Shown piece by piece: positions 7,825 to 17,360 of a stretch of DNA of 46,045 nucleotides. The notes under the pieces were generated by a model. That model worked only from the letters and a program-made list of their open reading frames with translations. It made no database searches and was not told where the DNA came from. This stretch comes from CAYQQR01 sp964420035 (lineage in GTDB: Bacteria; Bacteroidota; Bacteroidia; Bacteroidales; SM23-62), in NCBI GenBank assembly GCA_964420035.1, contig CAYQQR010000035.1:1-46045 (forward strand). Direction: 5' to 3'. The position numbers and the translations under genes were made by a program. Every line of letters starts with the position of its first letter. Position 1 is the stretch's first letter.

Positions 7825-9630
7825 TTAAAGATTGGGGACCCTGCCTACGGCTTCGCAGGATTCCTGAACTGATTCCGCCAAATCAAAACCGCTGTCAAAT
7901 TCGCGGTCTTTCTGGACCTTTTCTTCATATAATTGCCTGAAATTCCGTATGCTGCTAAGAATGGGATTACCTGCAGTATGACCCAAACCGCAGCGGTTGG
8001 CTTTCAAATAGGCACACCAATGTTCCATTTCTTCGATGTCATTCAGAACCCCCCGGCCGTTAAGGATCTTTTTAAGTTTATCGCGAAGGATTACCGGCAG
8101 GTTCCTGCAGAGGGAACAGGACCCGCAGGATTCCTCGATGAAAAAATCTGTAAAATTCATGACTACCAGGCCCAGCAAATCCCTGCTTTTGTCGATGATG
8201 ATCAGGGAACCTCCGGTGGCCAGGTCTTCGTATCCGAGTATTCTCCTGAATTCGGCGGGGCTTATCAATGCACCCGAGGGACCGCCCACCTGGACGGCCT
8301 TGGTATTTTCGGCGCCCACCATTTCCAGGATATCGTAGATGCTGAATCCCCATTCCAGTTCATAAACTCCCGGGAACCTGCAATCGCCCGATATACTCAG
8401 CAGCTTGGTTCCTGTTGACTCGTGGGTTCCCAGGGTGTTGAACCAATCCCCCCCGTGGAGCATGATCTTGACCACACTGGCAAGGGTTTCCACATTATTC
8501 ACCACGGTGGGTCGGTCCAGGTATCCTCTTTCGACCGGAAAGGGTGGCCGGTCCCTGGGTTCCCCGCGTTTGCCTTCTGCCGATTCGATCAGGGCCGATT
8601 CTTCTCCGCAAACGTAGGCCCCGGCTCCGAATTGTAGCCGTATATCAAAATCAAAGTCCTTTTTTCCGGCAATATTCTTACCCAGCAATCCGTCTTTGCG
8701 CATTTCTTCAAGGGTGGCTTCCAGGTGCTTTCGCAGGTAGCGGTATTCGTACCGTGTATACAGGACCCCTTCATCCGCGCCTACGGCATAGGCGGCAATA
8801 GCCATGCCTTCGAAGAGCTGCCTGGTATTCTCGGTGAGTATGACCCGGTCCTTAAAGGTCCCGGGCTCACCTTCATCTGCATTACAAAAGATGTATTTTT
8901 TCGGATCCCTGGCTTTCCTGCAGAATTCCCATTTGAGTCCCGTTGGGAATCCGGCACCTCCCCTTCCTCTAAGGTTGGAATGCTTGATCTTCTCGATCAC
9001 TTCCATGGGTTCCATGTCAACGATCTTCCTGATGATACTGCCTGTTTCATAATCATGGGCCAGGACCGGACCGATACGCCGGATGTTGTTATGTACCGTT
9101 GCCCGTACCCGTTTGGTAGCATTCATCCCATCGCCCAGGTTCGTGGTATCCAGCTTGTGGACTTCCTTACCCTCGCGAATGTTCCTGATGATCTCACGAA
9201 CCCGGAAGGGGGTCAGGCCGGTAAAAACCACCCCGTTGATCAATGCAGCCGGTTCCTGGTCGCTCATCCCGATACAGGAGGTCTCCTCCAGGGATATTAA
9301 GCCATCGGCTGTTACATTACCGAACTTAACCCCCACTTCTTCCTCCAAAGCCTTTTTTACCTTTTCAAAACCCATCATATGGGAAACCAGGCTGTTGTTC
9401 AGGTAGATGCTGTAACGGGCCGGAGCTTTTGTTTTGAAAAAGTGATAGAAGGATATGGTCTGCTGAAGGTCTACCAGTGAAAGCTTCAATTCGTCGGCAA
9501 TACGCTGATGATAGGTTGTGGGAATATAACCCAACTCCTCCTGTATATCGAGCAGGATATCCATCAGCCGCAACCGGTCGGCCTTGTATTTTTTAATAAT
9601 CTCTTGAATAGTTTTTTCCATGGACTTCAT
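7825..9630 (-). CDS. hoxF: NAD(H)-binding diaphorase subunit HoxF (NuoE-NuoF fusion)
   Basis: This 601-aa subunit oxidises NADH or reduces NAD+ at FMN. Residues 1-150 form a NuoE/thioredoxin-like domain. Only one of the four [2Fe-2S] cysteines remains (C119; the usual CxxxC reads CIGMS), so this cluster is predicted to be absent. The NuoF part has the glycine-rich GRGGAGFPTG (222-231) for NADH, CNADEGEPGTFKDR (249-262) and GAGAYVCGEESALIES (336-351) for FMN, and [4Fe-4S] ligands C502/C505/C508 and C547. Size and layout match HoxF of the Cupriavidus-type soluble hydrogenase, which also has a degenerate NuoE-like domain. No separate hoxE or hoxI is present. It is the first structural gene, 6 bp after rex. 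Confidence 0.94.
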   Translation of the reverse strand: MKSMEKTIQEIIKKYKADRLRLMDILLDIQEELGYIPTTYHQRIADELKLSLVDLQQTISFYHFFKTKAPARYSIYLNNSLVSHMMGFEKVKKALEEEVGVKFGNVTADGLISLEETSCIGMSDQEPAALINGVVFTGLTPFRVREIIRNIREGKEVHKLDTTNLGDGMNATKRVRATVHNNIRRIGPVLAHDYETGSIIRKIVDMEPMEVIEKIKHSNLRGRGGAGFPTGLKWEFCRKARDPKKYIFCNADEGEPGTFKDRVILTENTRQLFEGMAIAAYAVGADEGVLYTRYEYRYLRKHLEATLEEMRKDGLLGKNIAGKKDFDFDIRLQFGAGAYVCGEESALIESAEGKRGEPRDRPPFPVERGYLDRPTVVNNVETLASVVKIMLHGGDWFNTLGTHESTGTKLLSISGDCRFPGVYELEWGFSIYDILEMVGAENTKAVQVGGPSGALISPAEFRRILGYEDLATGGSLIIIDKSRDLLGLVVMNFTDFFIEESCGSCSLCRNLPVILRDKLKKILNGRGVLNDIEEMEHWCAYLKANRCGLGHTAGNPILSSIRNFRQLYEEKVQKDREFDSGFDLAESVQESCEAVGRVPNL

Positions 9631-9636
9631 GCTTAA

Positions 9637-10281
9637 TTATTCCTTTAGTTCTGGTTGTTCTTCGTTTTTCTTGTATTTGTTGACAAAATAGATCAGGTTG
9701 ACCAGCTCATTCTCAATGTTGAAATTGTTGATGGTCAGTTTATCCGTACTCTTGAATTTTACAGAGGTAAAATTGAGAATGCCCTGTATCCTGGATGATT
9801 TTAAGAGTTCCAGTGTTTGCTGTGCAGCCACATCGGGCACTGCCATAATGGCTACCCTGATCTGGTTCTTCTTTACATATTCCGGTAACTCATCCATGGG
9901 TTTAATGGGGATTCTGGAATGCGATTTGAATTTTTTGGCATCAATGTCGAAGCCGGCGACAATTTCAATTCCATCCCGCTGAAATCCCTTGTAGTTGATG
10001 AGCGCTTCCCCGATTCTGCCTACGCCTACAATCACGATTCGCTGTATCTCATTGCTCCCCAGTACCTCGTTGATCTTCTCCACTACATCATCGATGATGT
10101 AACCGCCCTTCTGGTTTCCGGATATACCAAAAATACCGAAGTCTTTTCTTACAAGGGAAGCAGAGATTCCCAGGGGATCGGCGATGTTGTCTGAGAAAAC
10201 CCGAACCATCCCAAGGGATTTATACCTGTTTAACAAGTGCTTATAGCTCAATAATCGGTATATCCTGTTTTTAATTGTCAT
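9637..10281 (-). CDS. rex: Redox-sensing repressor Rex heading the hox operon
   Basis: A 214-aa Rex repressor that binds DNA when NADH is low and releases it when NADH rises. Residues 1-75 form the winged helix (ISASLVRKDFGIFGISGNQKGGY, the classic Rex recognition region). A Rossmann fold follows, with GVGRIGEALINY near 88-99, an acidic strand end (GFDID) and a C-terminal domain-swap helix. It is the first gene of the operon, and a perfect palindrome ATGTTACTTATGTAACAT sits only 6 bp before its start codon, which predicts autoregulation together with hoxFUYH. A second rex paralogue lies at 31521-32144. The proteins are similar but not identical, so each may serve its neighbouring hydrogenase. 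Confidence 0.93.
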   Translation of the reverse strand: MTIKNRIYRLLSYKHLLNRYKSLGMVRVFSDNIADPLGISASLVRKDFGIFGISGNQKGGYIIDDVVEKINEVLGSNEIQRIVIVGVGRIGEALINYKGFQRDGIEIVAGFDIDAKKFKSHSRIPIKPMDELPEYVKKNQIRVAIMAVPDVAAQQTLELLKSSRIQGILNFTSVKFKSTDKLTINNFNIENELVNLIYFVNKYKKNEEQPELKE

Positions 10282-10287
10282 AAGAAA

Positions 10288-10305
10288 ATGTTACTTATGT
10301 AACAT
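10288..10305. promoter_or_regulatory. Predicted Rex operator of the hox operon
   Basis: ATGTTAC-TTAT-GTAACAT is a perfect palindrome with 7-bp arms and a 4-bp spacer. It lies just upstream of the rex-hox start codon and downstream of the predicted promoter, where a bound repressor could block elongation. The same TGTTAC-N4-GTAACA pattern occurs before the second rex gene at 31461-31476. Confidence 0.75.
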
Positions 10306-10344
10306 AAAAAAACAAATAATTGTCATAAAAATCTTTTCACATAA

Positions 10345-10375
10345 CAAAATTAGTTTTAACGAAACACAAAACAAA
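10345..10375 (-). promoter_or_regulatory. Predicted promoter of rex-hoxFUYH
   Basis: On the minus strand TTTG (10375-10372), a 19-bp spacer and TAATTTTG (10352-10345) match the Bacteroidota sigma-ABfr consensus TTTG-N19-TAnnTTTG exactly. Transcription would start near 10338, giving a leader of about 57 nt that contains the Rex palindrome. Confidence 0.65.
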
Positions 10376-10551
10376 TGCTTTTTGTCAGGATGTTGATCCT
10401 GTTGATACAATTTAGAAGCTTTTTAAATACTACCGGGAATATGGCATTCAGAGCAGGAGTGGTCTTGAATTGATATTTTTTTATAAAATTTGAAAAGAAA
10501 TTCCTGAGTTGGCGGTTTGGTTTTTGGCCCAGCTCTTAATCCTATTTCTCT

Positions 10552-11109
10552 TTGCGTAAGAACCAACATAGTCTGAGCTGTGAAAAGGACCTGGTGGAGC
10601 AGTTGAAGAAGGGCAAGATCAGAGCCTTCAAACGCTTTTACAAACACTATTTCGATCCCCTGTATTTTTTCTGTCTCAAATACACCGGGAACCTGGATGA
10701 CAGTCAGGAGCTGGTTCAGAACATATTCCTTAAAATATGGGAAAAAAGGTCACATTTGGATTCTGCCCGTTCTTTCCGTGCCTATCTGTTCCAGATTGCC
10801 GCCAACGACCTCATTAATTTCGTGAAAAAGAAAAAGTTGGAGCAGGACTATCGTTTGAAATATTTATCACACGCTCCTTATGGTATCAACTTTACACAGG
10901 AAGAAGTATACCTTAATGATCTGCAGGAACACATAAAAGTATGTTTGTCCGGTCTTCCCAAACAGCAGGGTAAGATCTTCAGGATGAGCCGTGAAATGGG
11001 CATGACCCATGCTGAAATTGCCGAATCCCTCGGACTTTCGGTAAGAACCGTTGAGAACCAGATCTACCGTGCACTGAAATATCTCAAGGATCATTTATCC
11101 ACAGAATAA
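10552..11109 (+). CDS. ECF sigma factor of the Bacteroidota SusC/D-linked family
   Basis: A 185-aa extracytoplasmic-function sigma-70 factor. Region 2 is visible in AFKRFYKHYFDPLYFFCLKY (about 25-45) and the DSQELVQNIFLKIWEKR helix (about 52-68). Region 4 is in GMTHAEIAESLGLSVRTVENQIYRALKYLKD (about 148-178). It precedes a FecR-type anti-sigma gene and a susC carrying an STN domain, the usual three-part trans-envelope signalling unit that switches on a nutrient-uptake locus. The open frame begins with TTG at 10552 and a stop lies in frame at 10537, so the start must be this TTG or a GTG at codon 15. Confidence 0.88.
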   Translation: MRKNQHSLSCEKDLVEQLKKGKIRAFKRFYKHYFDPLYFFCLKYTGNLDDSQELVQNIFLKIWEKRSHLDSARSFRAYLFQIAANDLINFVKKKKLEQDYRLKYLSHAPYGINFTQEEVYLNDLQEHIKVCLSGLPKQQGKIFRMSREMGMTHAEIAESLGLSVRTVENQIYRALKYLKDHLSTE

Positions 11110-11174
11110 TTATCGGTTTTTTTTTGAGTACTCGTGTAGGCTTAATTGTACTATAATATGTTGATGAATCGACC

Positions 11175-12326
11175 ATGGATGCGGAGGAAATAAAACGTCT
11201 GATGGCGGCAAGTTCCCCTGCCGAAAGGTTAAAACTTATCAATACTATGCTGGACGATCGTTCGTCTCGGGAAATACTTGCATCCTTTCTTATTCAGGAT
11301 TTGGATGATATATATCAAACCCGTGCAGCACATTCCGGTTTCAGGTATTCCCGCCGTGAAACCGGCAACAACCTATTCCGGTCGATTCGTAAGAGAGATG
11401 TCTCCCCGGGGCCTTATTTAAGACAGTTGCCCTATGCAGCTCTTTTAATATTGGCCATGACCCTGGGATTTACCGCCAGGTCTTTTTTCCGGCACGAACA
11501 AGAACGGGTTGCATCTTCCATGATCCGCTATTCTGTCCCCATGGGCTCCCGTTCTCATATAGAACTGCCGGATGGCAGCCAGGTTTGGCTGAATTCGGGA
11601 AGCACACTGCGTTGTCCTGCAAATTTTTCTGCAACGAAAAGGGAAGTTTTTCTTTCAGGTGAAGCCTTTTTCGAAGTGGAACACAATGCAAAAAGACCTT
11701 TCATGGTCAACACCGACCTCATCCGTATTGATGTATTGGGTACAGCCTTTAATGTAAAAGCCTACCCGGATGAGGACATTATCGAAACCTCGGTCAGGTC
11801 GGGAAAAGTAAAAGTATTGCCCGTTGGTGACCAGGAGCAATATCAATCCCCCGTGATCCTCACCCGGGATCACCAGCTCAGGGTGCACCGGGACAAACCG
11901 GATTTAAATAAAATGATCCCCTTGAATGAGGACGAGTCCCCGGAGCGAAAAACCGAAAAACTGGAACCCGTGCGAATATCGCGCCTGGAGATTGAAAGAC
12001 CCGGTCAGCCGGAGCAGATCTTTTCCTGGGTTGAAAACCGGTTGGTTTTCCAGTCCCAAAAGCTCTCTGATCTCAGCAGTCGTATGGCACGCTGGTACAA
12101 TGCCCGGATAGAGATTCGCGACAGCAGTCTAAAGGAAGTCCGTTTTACCGGGGCCTTTGAAAATGAAACCCTTGGACAGGCCCTGGAAGCCTTATCGGTT
12201 GCAGAACCTTTTTATTATCTTATCCGGAAGGACCGGGTCGTTATTGATTCAAAACCCATCGGTGAAAAGACCAGGATTCAAAACGATATCATAAAAGAAA
12301 ATAATAATCCATATACTACTAACTAA
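11175..12326 (+). CDS. FecR-family anti-sigma factor
   Basis: A 383-aa inner-membrane regulator. The cytoplasmic N-terminus (1-88) would hold the sigma factor. One transmembrane helix is visible near residues 89-106 (LPYAALLILAMTLGFTA). The periplasmic FecR domain follows (GSRSHIELPDGSQVWLNSGS near 119-138; GEAFFEVEHNAKRPFMVNT near 161-179; DVLGTAFNVKAYPDE near 184-198). A C-terminal DUF4974-type segment (about 295-365) likely contacts the STN domain of SusC. It starts 65 bp after the sigma factor and ends 12 bp before the susC ATG, so the genes are probably co-transcribed. Confidence 0.9.
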   Translation: MDAEEIKRLMAASSPAERLKLINTMLDDRSSREILASFLIQDLDDIYQTRAAHSGFRYSRRETGNNLFRSIRKRDVSPGPYLRQLPYAALLILAMTLGFTARSFFRHEQERVASSMIRYSVPMGSRSHIELPDGSQVWLNSGSTLRCPANFSATKREVFLSGEAFFEVEHNAKRPFMVNTDLIRIDVLGTAFNVKAYPDEDIIETSVRSGKVKVLPVGDQEQYQSPVILTRDHQLRVHRDKPDLNKMIPLNEDESPERKTEKLEPVRISRLEIERPGQPEQIFSWVENRLVFQSQKLSDLSSRMARWYNARIEIRDSSLKEVRFTGAFENETLGQALEALSVAEPFYYLIRKDRVVIDSKPIGEKTRIQNDIIKENNNPYTTN

Positions 12327-12338
12327 TTGCACGAAAAC

Positions 12339-15300
12339 ATGGAAAGATTGAGACAATCCAGGAATCACGAGATACGCGGTTCATACAACAATGTACTGTG
12401 CAGGCATGTTGTATTGGGGTTTGTTTTTCTGATGTCTTCGGTGCTTTTGACGGCACAGGACAAGAAGGTGAACCTGCAATACAAAAATGCACCCCTGAAG
12501 CAGGTGCTGGATAATATCCAGGAACAAACCGGTTACCGTTTTCTGTATACGGAACGGGTCGATGTAAGAAGGACCGTAGATGTGGAAGCAAGTGATGAGC
12601 CGGTGGAGGATGTGTTATCCAATCTATTGGCTATTACCGGCAATGGATACCGGCTGATGGAAGATAACCTTATAGTGATAAGCAACCGGGAAGCCGCCCA
12701 ACCCGGAACGGTTTCGGGTACCGTGAAGGATGCCTCGAGCGGGGAACCTCTGCCCGGGGTAAATGTTGTTGAAAAAGGTACCACCAACGGGACCATCACC
12801 GACTTACAGGGAAATTACAGTATAAGGCTGGGAACAGAAGAGCCGGTACTGGTCTTTTCTTTTATCGGGTACATCAGCAGGGAAGTACCTGTAGACGACC
12901 GGGCGGTGATCGATCTCAGTCTCAGTGAGGACCTGGTAAAGCTTGAGGAAGTTATTGTTATCGGCTATGGCACACAGGACAAAGAAGACCTGACCGGTGC
13001 GGTATCGGTGATTGAAGTTGATGAAATGACCAAGTCCAACTTCACCACCTTTGATAAAGCGCTGCAGGGACGTGCCGCAGGGGTCCACGTGACCAGTACT
13101 TCCGGACGGCCGGGAGCAGCCGCCTCGGTTAAGATCCGGGGAATCAGTTCCATAAGTCTGAGTTCTGAACCTCTTTATGTTGTGGATGGCATTCCCATTA
13201 ATGAAGAAATACTCAACGTTTTGAACCCCCAGGATATCGAATCCATCCACGTGCTGAAAGATGCCTCTGCAACAGCCATATATGGTGCAAGAGCATCCAA
13301 CGGGGTGATCATGATCACCACCAGGCGCGGGGTAGGAGAGAAGAGCCAGATAAGATTCAATTCCAATATCGGGTTTTCTTTCATACCCAGAACCTATGAT
13401 GTGATGAATGCCGATCAATACTCTGAGTTCACTAAAGCAACCTGGGATACCTATGCGGAGCGGTCAGGCATCGGTGATGATAAGAATCTTTATTTGCAGG
13501 TTTATTCTCCTGAAGCCAGGGCAGAAAATGAGAATCTTGATACGGATACCGGTTGGCAAAAAGAGATTACGCGGATAGGAAAGACACAAAATTACAACCT
13601 GAGCTTTTCAGGTAGCAACGATAACAACAATTATTACTTTTCCGCCAATTATGCCAATGAAGAAGGGATCCTGATCAATACCGGACTGGAACGTTTTACC
13701 CTGCGGGCCAATTCGGATTTTAAACTTTCCGACCGTATCAAGATCGGAGAATCCATGACCCTTTCCCGGTTGGACCTGGAAGAGGAATCGCATTATACCA
13801 ACGGGAATCCCTGGCATGTTGCAGTGATAACATCACCTTTAATGCCGGTGTATGATTCCACCGCTCTGGGAGGATTCGGCGGTCCGACCGATACACTGAC
13901 CGGTGCCAATGAAAGGACCAATCCCGTAGCGGAACAGACCCTCAATGTAAATACCACGCTGGAGTATAAAATCCTCTCCAGTTTCTATGCCGATATCAAA
14001 CTGTTAAAAGGTCTGACCTATACCATCCGTGTGGGGGCCAATTTCAAATTCGATGAACAAAGAAGATGGTCACCCAAGTACACACTTGGAAACATGAAAC
14101 TCAGGGACCGTGAACAGTCCAAGCTGATCCTGGATAACGGTACTTCTCAAGACTATCTGTTCAATAATACACTTACCTATAGCAATCAGTTCGGGGGACA
14201 CAACATTACCGGAATGCTCGGTTACGAACAAACCCGGATATCCTGGAAATGGAACGGGATGGAAGGTGCGGATATCACTAACCTGGAACTTCCTGTAATG
14301 GACCAGGCGGAAACCCCACAAAGGGTCTATGGCGGTGAAGAAGAGCACAACCTGGAATCCTTTCTGGGCAGGTTTATATACGACTACGAGGGTAAGTACC
14401 TGTTAACCGCCAGTGTGCGGGTGGACGGTTCTTCAAGGTTCAGTCCGAAAGCAGGAAGATATGGGACCTTTCCCTCATTCTCACTGGGTTGGAAGATAAA
14501 CGAAGACTTTCTCCAGACTGTCAAGCAGATCAATATGCTGAAGTTACGCGTCGGATGGGGACAAACGGGTAATGAAAACCTGGATGATTACATGTACTTC
14601 GACCTGATCGATCCGCTGAAAAATTCGAGGTATATCTTCGGTACCAACCAGGACCTCTGGCTCGGGGGAGCCGTGACTTCCTTCCAGTCCAACCCCCTGA
14701 TCAAGTGGGAAGCCGCGGAAATGACAAACATCGGTGCCGATCTGAATGCATTTGGCAACCGTCTGCAGGTGACCGCTGAATATTATATTAAGAATCAAAA
14801 CGATATGCTGGTCAGGAAACCCATTTCCAAAGTGTTTGGTAAATATTCCGAATATGGAGGAGATCCTGATGTCGGAGCCTGGGTCAACCTGGCCAAAGTT
14901 CAAAACCGGGGATTTGAACTAAGCACCACCTGGAGGCAAATGGAAGGCGATTTTCAGTACAGCCTTTCGGCCAATATTACCCAGATGAAAAACGAGGTGA
15001 TCGATCCCGGTGTTTCGGAAATTAAGTCCACCTATTCCATTGCAAAACCCGGTCATAGCCTGGGTAGTTTCTATGGATATGTAGCCGAGGGCATCCTCCA
15101 GATGGATGATTTTGAGCAGGATGAGGATGGGAACCTGGTTACGGATGCTAAAGGGAACTATAATTACCTGGGACCAAAACAGGAAACTGAAACCTCTCCG
15201 GGCGACATTAAATTCAAGGACCTGAACCTGGACGGTAAGATCGACGACTTTGACAGGATCATCATCGGCAAACCCTTGCCTGATTTTATTTATGGCTTGA

Positions 15301-15788
15301 ATTTCAATGCCTGGTTCAAGGGTTTCGACCTGACCCTGTTCCTGCAGGGAATGCAAAATATGGAGGTTTATAATAATCTTTTTGCAAAGATCAATAATGC
15401 TTCCGGCGATGATCGGGGGAAGGATGAGAACAAGCTGGTTAATGTACTGAATTACTGGACCCCCGAAAATCCTACCAACGAGCAAACCCGTCCCTATGTC
15501 ATTGATGTGAACCTGAACAACCGGATATCCTCCTGGTGGGTCGAGGATGCCTCCTTTGTAAGGATCAAAACCCTGCAACTGGGGTATTCCCTGCCGGTAC
15601 AATTTGCACGAAGACTTGGTATCGGCCGCTTCAGGGTCTATGGAAACGTAAATAATCTGCTAACCCTTACCAGGTACCAGGGCTACGATCCCGAAATTGG
15701 AGATACGAATCCTCTGGTAGCAGGGATTGACAATGGATATTACCCGATTCCAAGGACCTGGTCCTTTGGTGTACAGGTAGATTTTTAA
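12339..15788 (+). CDS. SusC/RagA TonB-dependent outer-membrane transporter with STN domain
   Basis: About 1149 aa from the ATG at 12339; a TTG four codons earlier is less likely. A signal peptide ends near LLTAQ. The STN (secretin/TonB N-terminal) domain follows (KVNLQYKNAPLKQVLDNIQ), then a carboxypeptidase-regulatory-like fold (GTVSGTVKDASSGEPLPGVN), a plug domain (LEEVIVIGYGTQDKEDLTGA onwards) and a beta-barrel ending in FGVQVDF with a terminal Phe. It imports a bound oligomer, peptide or glycan with the lipoprotein SusD. The STN domain and the sigma/FecR genes upstream indicate signalling on substrate binding. No glycoside hydrolase or peptidase is adjacent, so the substrate cannot be named. 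Confidence 0.95.
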   Translation: MERLRQSRNHEIRGSYNNVLCRHVVLGFVFLMSSVLLTAQDKKVNLQYKNAPLKQVLDNIQEQTGYRFLYTERVDVRRTVDVEASDEPVEDVLSNLLAITGNGYRLMEDNLIVISNREAAQPGTVSGTVKDASSGEPLPGVNVVEKGTTNGTITDLQGNYSIRLGTEEPVLVFSFIGYISREVPVDDRAVIDLSLSEDLVKLEEVIVIGYGTQDKEDLTGAVSVIEVDEMTKSNFTTFDKALQGRAAGVHVTSTSGRPGAAASVKIRGISSISLSSEPLYVVDGIPINEEILNVLNPQDIESIHVLKDASATAIYGARASNGVIMITTRRGVGEKSQIRFNSNIGFSFIPRTYDVMNADQYSEFTKATWDTYAERSGIGDDKNLYLQVYSPEARAENENLDTDTGWQKEITRIGKTQNYNLSFSGSNDNNNYYFSANYANEEGILINTGLERFTLRANSDFKLSDRIKIGESMTLSRLDLEEESHYTNGNPWHVAVITSPLMPVYDSTALGGFGGPTDTLTGANERTNPVAEQTLNVNTTLEYKILSSFYADIKLLKGLTYTIRVGANFKFDEQRRWSPKYTLGNMKLRDREQSKLILDNGTSQDYLFNNTLTYSNQFGGHNITGMLGYEQTRISWKWNGMEGADITNLELPVMDQAETPQRVYGGEEEHNLESFLGRFIYDYEGKYLLTASVRVDGSSRFSPKAGRYGTFPSFSLGWKINEDFLQTVKQINMLKLRVGWGQTGNENLDDYMYFDLIDPLKNSRYIFGTNQDLWLGGAVTSFQSNPLIKWEAAEMTNIGADLNAFGNRLQVTAEYYIKNQNDMLVRKPISKVFGKYSEYGGDPDVGAWVNLAKVQNRGFELSTTWRQMEGDFQYSLSANITQMKNEVIDPGVSEIKSTYSIAKPGHSLGSFYGYVAEGILQMDDFEQDEDGNLVTDAKGNYNYLGPKQETETSPGDIKFKDLNLDGKIDDFDRIIIGKPLPDFIYGLNFNAWFKGFDLTLFLQGMQNMEVYNNLFAKINNASGDDRGKDENKLVNVLNYWTPENPTNEQTRPYVIDVNLNNRISSWWVEDASFVRIKTLQLGYSLPVQFARRLGIGRFRVYGNVNNLLTLTRYQGYDPEIGDTNPLVAGIDNGYYPIPRTWSFGVQVDF

Positions 15789-15809
15789 TCAAGAAAATAT
15801 TGCTGAGCC

Positions 15810-17360
15810 ATGAAAAAGAACCATATCATAAGCGCGTTGATCTTCATGCTGCTGTTCACATTCAGCTGTGAGGAGATCCTGGATGTAGAACCCAAGAATA
15901 ATCTGAGTGAAGCACAGTATTATAAAACACAGGAACATGCCATTCAGACCATCACGGCCTGTTATGATCCCATGAAGCATCCCGGTGGGTTCAATATTAA
16001 TTTCTTCTTTGTATTCACCACTTTCAGTGATCATTCGGTGCACGAAGCAAAAGCCATTGAGAATTTTTCTTTCAGTACCTCTGAGAATAGGGTTAAGGAG
16101 ATTTGGACCTACCTTTTTAAAGGCGTGTATCGTACCAATATGGCCCTGGAAAAGATCCCACCCATAAAAATGGATGAAAACCTGAAGACCAGGTTGCTTG
16201 CTGAAGCCCATTTTCTGAGGGCCCTCTATTATTTTTACCTGACCACGGTTTATAATGAACCTCCTTTATTGGAGGAACCGGTAGAAGACCTGAACATCGA
16301 AATGGAAAATGCTTCCCGGGCTGAAATATTACAGTTGATCGAAGAGGATCTTGACTTCGCTATAAATAATCTTCCCGTGCAATATGATGATGCAAATGTA
16401 GGCAGGGCCACCAAAGGAGCTGCCCTGGCCTTAATGGGAAGGACCTATATGTATTACGGGATGTTTGCAGAGGCAAGACCCTGCCTGATGCAAGTTAAGG
16501 ACCTTGCGGATCAGGGCATTTACGGTTTGATGATGCCGCAGGCTAACGATTCCCTGGATTACTGCTATGCCTACCAGTGTAATTTTTCAGCTATTGACCT
16601 CAGCTCTCCCAACGCGACCTATGACAGTGAAAACAACAAGGAATCGATTTTTGAAATTCAGTTTGAAGAAGGAGGATGGGAGGTATGGGAAGGAGGCTGG
16701 CAGGCCGACGGTTCATTAACCTGCCTGTATTATGGCCCGGACGGATATAAGAACCTGGCCCCGACTACCGGCTACCGGGATGAATTTGAAACCGCACCGG
16801 TGACCCACCCGGCGGGTCTGCAGTACGATCCCCGCAGGTACGTGATGTTCTATGAACCCGGTGATACCATATATTATCTTCCGGATACGGGCAGGGAGCC
16901 GGTTGCCTGGGATAACAACACCAATATGAATACGGCCATTTCCCAGGGTTTTGGATGGGCCAAGTATTTCAATCCTTCCTGGATCAGCAACAACGGCCCC
17001 ACCAACCTGAAACTGATGCGCTATGCCGATGTCTTGTTATTGCTTGCAGAAGCTGAGTACCAGGTAAATGGCGATACCCAGCTGGCCCGGGATTGTATCA
17101 ACGCCATCAGGGAAAGGGCCGGACTGGATCCGGTAACGGCAGTAACTCCCGGGACAATTATTCATGAACGTTCTATCGAACTGGGATTCGAATGGCACCG
17201 CTTTTTCGACCTGGTGCGCTGGAGCCAGCTGGACGATCCCTGGGTGGATATTGAAGCTCTTATTCCCAAGTTCCAGAAAGAGAAAAATGAGTACCTGCCC
17301 ATCCCCCTCTATGAGATTAACCTGAGCAACGGCAAACTTAAACAGAATCCCGGATGGTAA
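15810..17360 (+). CDS. SusD/RagB surface lipoprotein
   Basis: A 516-aa partner of the preceding SusC. The N-terminus (MKKNHIISALIFMLLFTFSC) is a lipoprotein signal with Cys20 as the lipidated residue, followed by acidic EEILDVEP, consistent with surface export. The N-terminal SusD TPR-like part runs to about 200 (LLAEAHFLRALYYFYLTTVY). The C-terminal part has LMRYADVLLLLAEAEYQVNG, CINAIRERAGL, ERSIELGFEWHRFFDLVRWS and ends with LKQNPGW, all standard SusD landmarks. It forms the lid over the SusC barrel. The spacing of 21 bp from susC indicates one transcript. Confidence 0.95.
   Translation: MKKNHIISALIFMLLFTFSCEEILDVEPKNNLSEAQYYKTQEHAIQTITACYDPMKHPGGFNINFFFVFTTFSDHSVHEAKAIENFSFSTSENRVKEIWTYLFKGVYRTNMALEKIPPIKMDENLKTRLLAEAHFLRALYYFYLTTVYNEPPLLEEPVEDLNIEMENASRAEILQLIEEDLDFAINNLPVQYDDANVGRATKGAALALMGRTYMYYGMFAEARPCLMQVKDLADQGIYGLMMPQANDSLDYCYAYQCNFSAIDLSSPNATYDSENNKESIFEIQFEEGGWEVWEGGWQADGSLTCLYYGPDGYKNLAPTTGYRDEFETAPVTHPAGLQYDPRRYVMFYEPGDTIYYLPDTGREPVAWDNNTNMNTAISQGFGWAKYFNPSWISNNGPTNLKLMRYADVLLLLAEAEYQVNGDTQLARDCINAIRERAGLDPVTAVTPGTIIHERSIELGFEWHRFFDLVRWSQLDDPWVDIEALIPKFQKEKNEYLPIPLYEINLSNGKLKQNPGW

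Noticed and set aside
12327..12338. TTG start for susC directly after the fecR stop
   Set aside because: The ATG at 12339 gives a cleaner start before the signal peptide.
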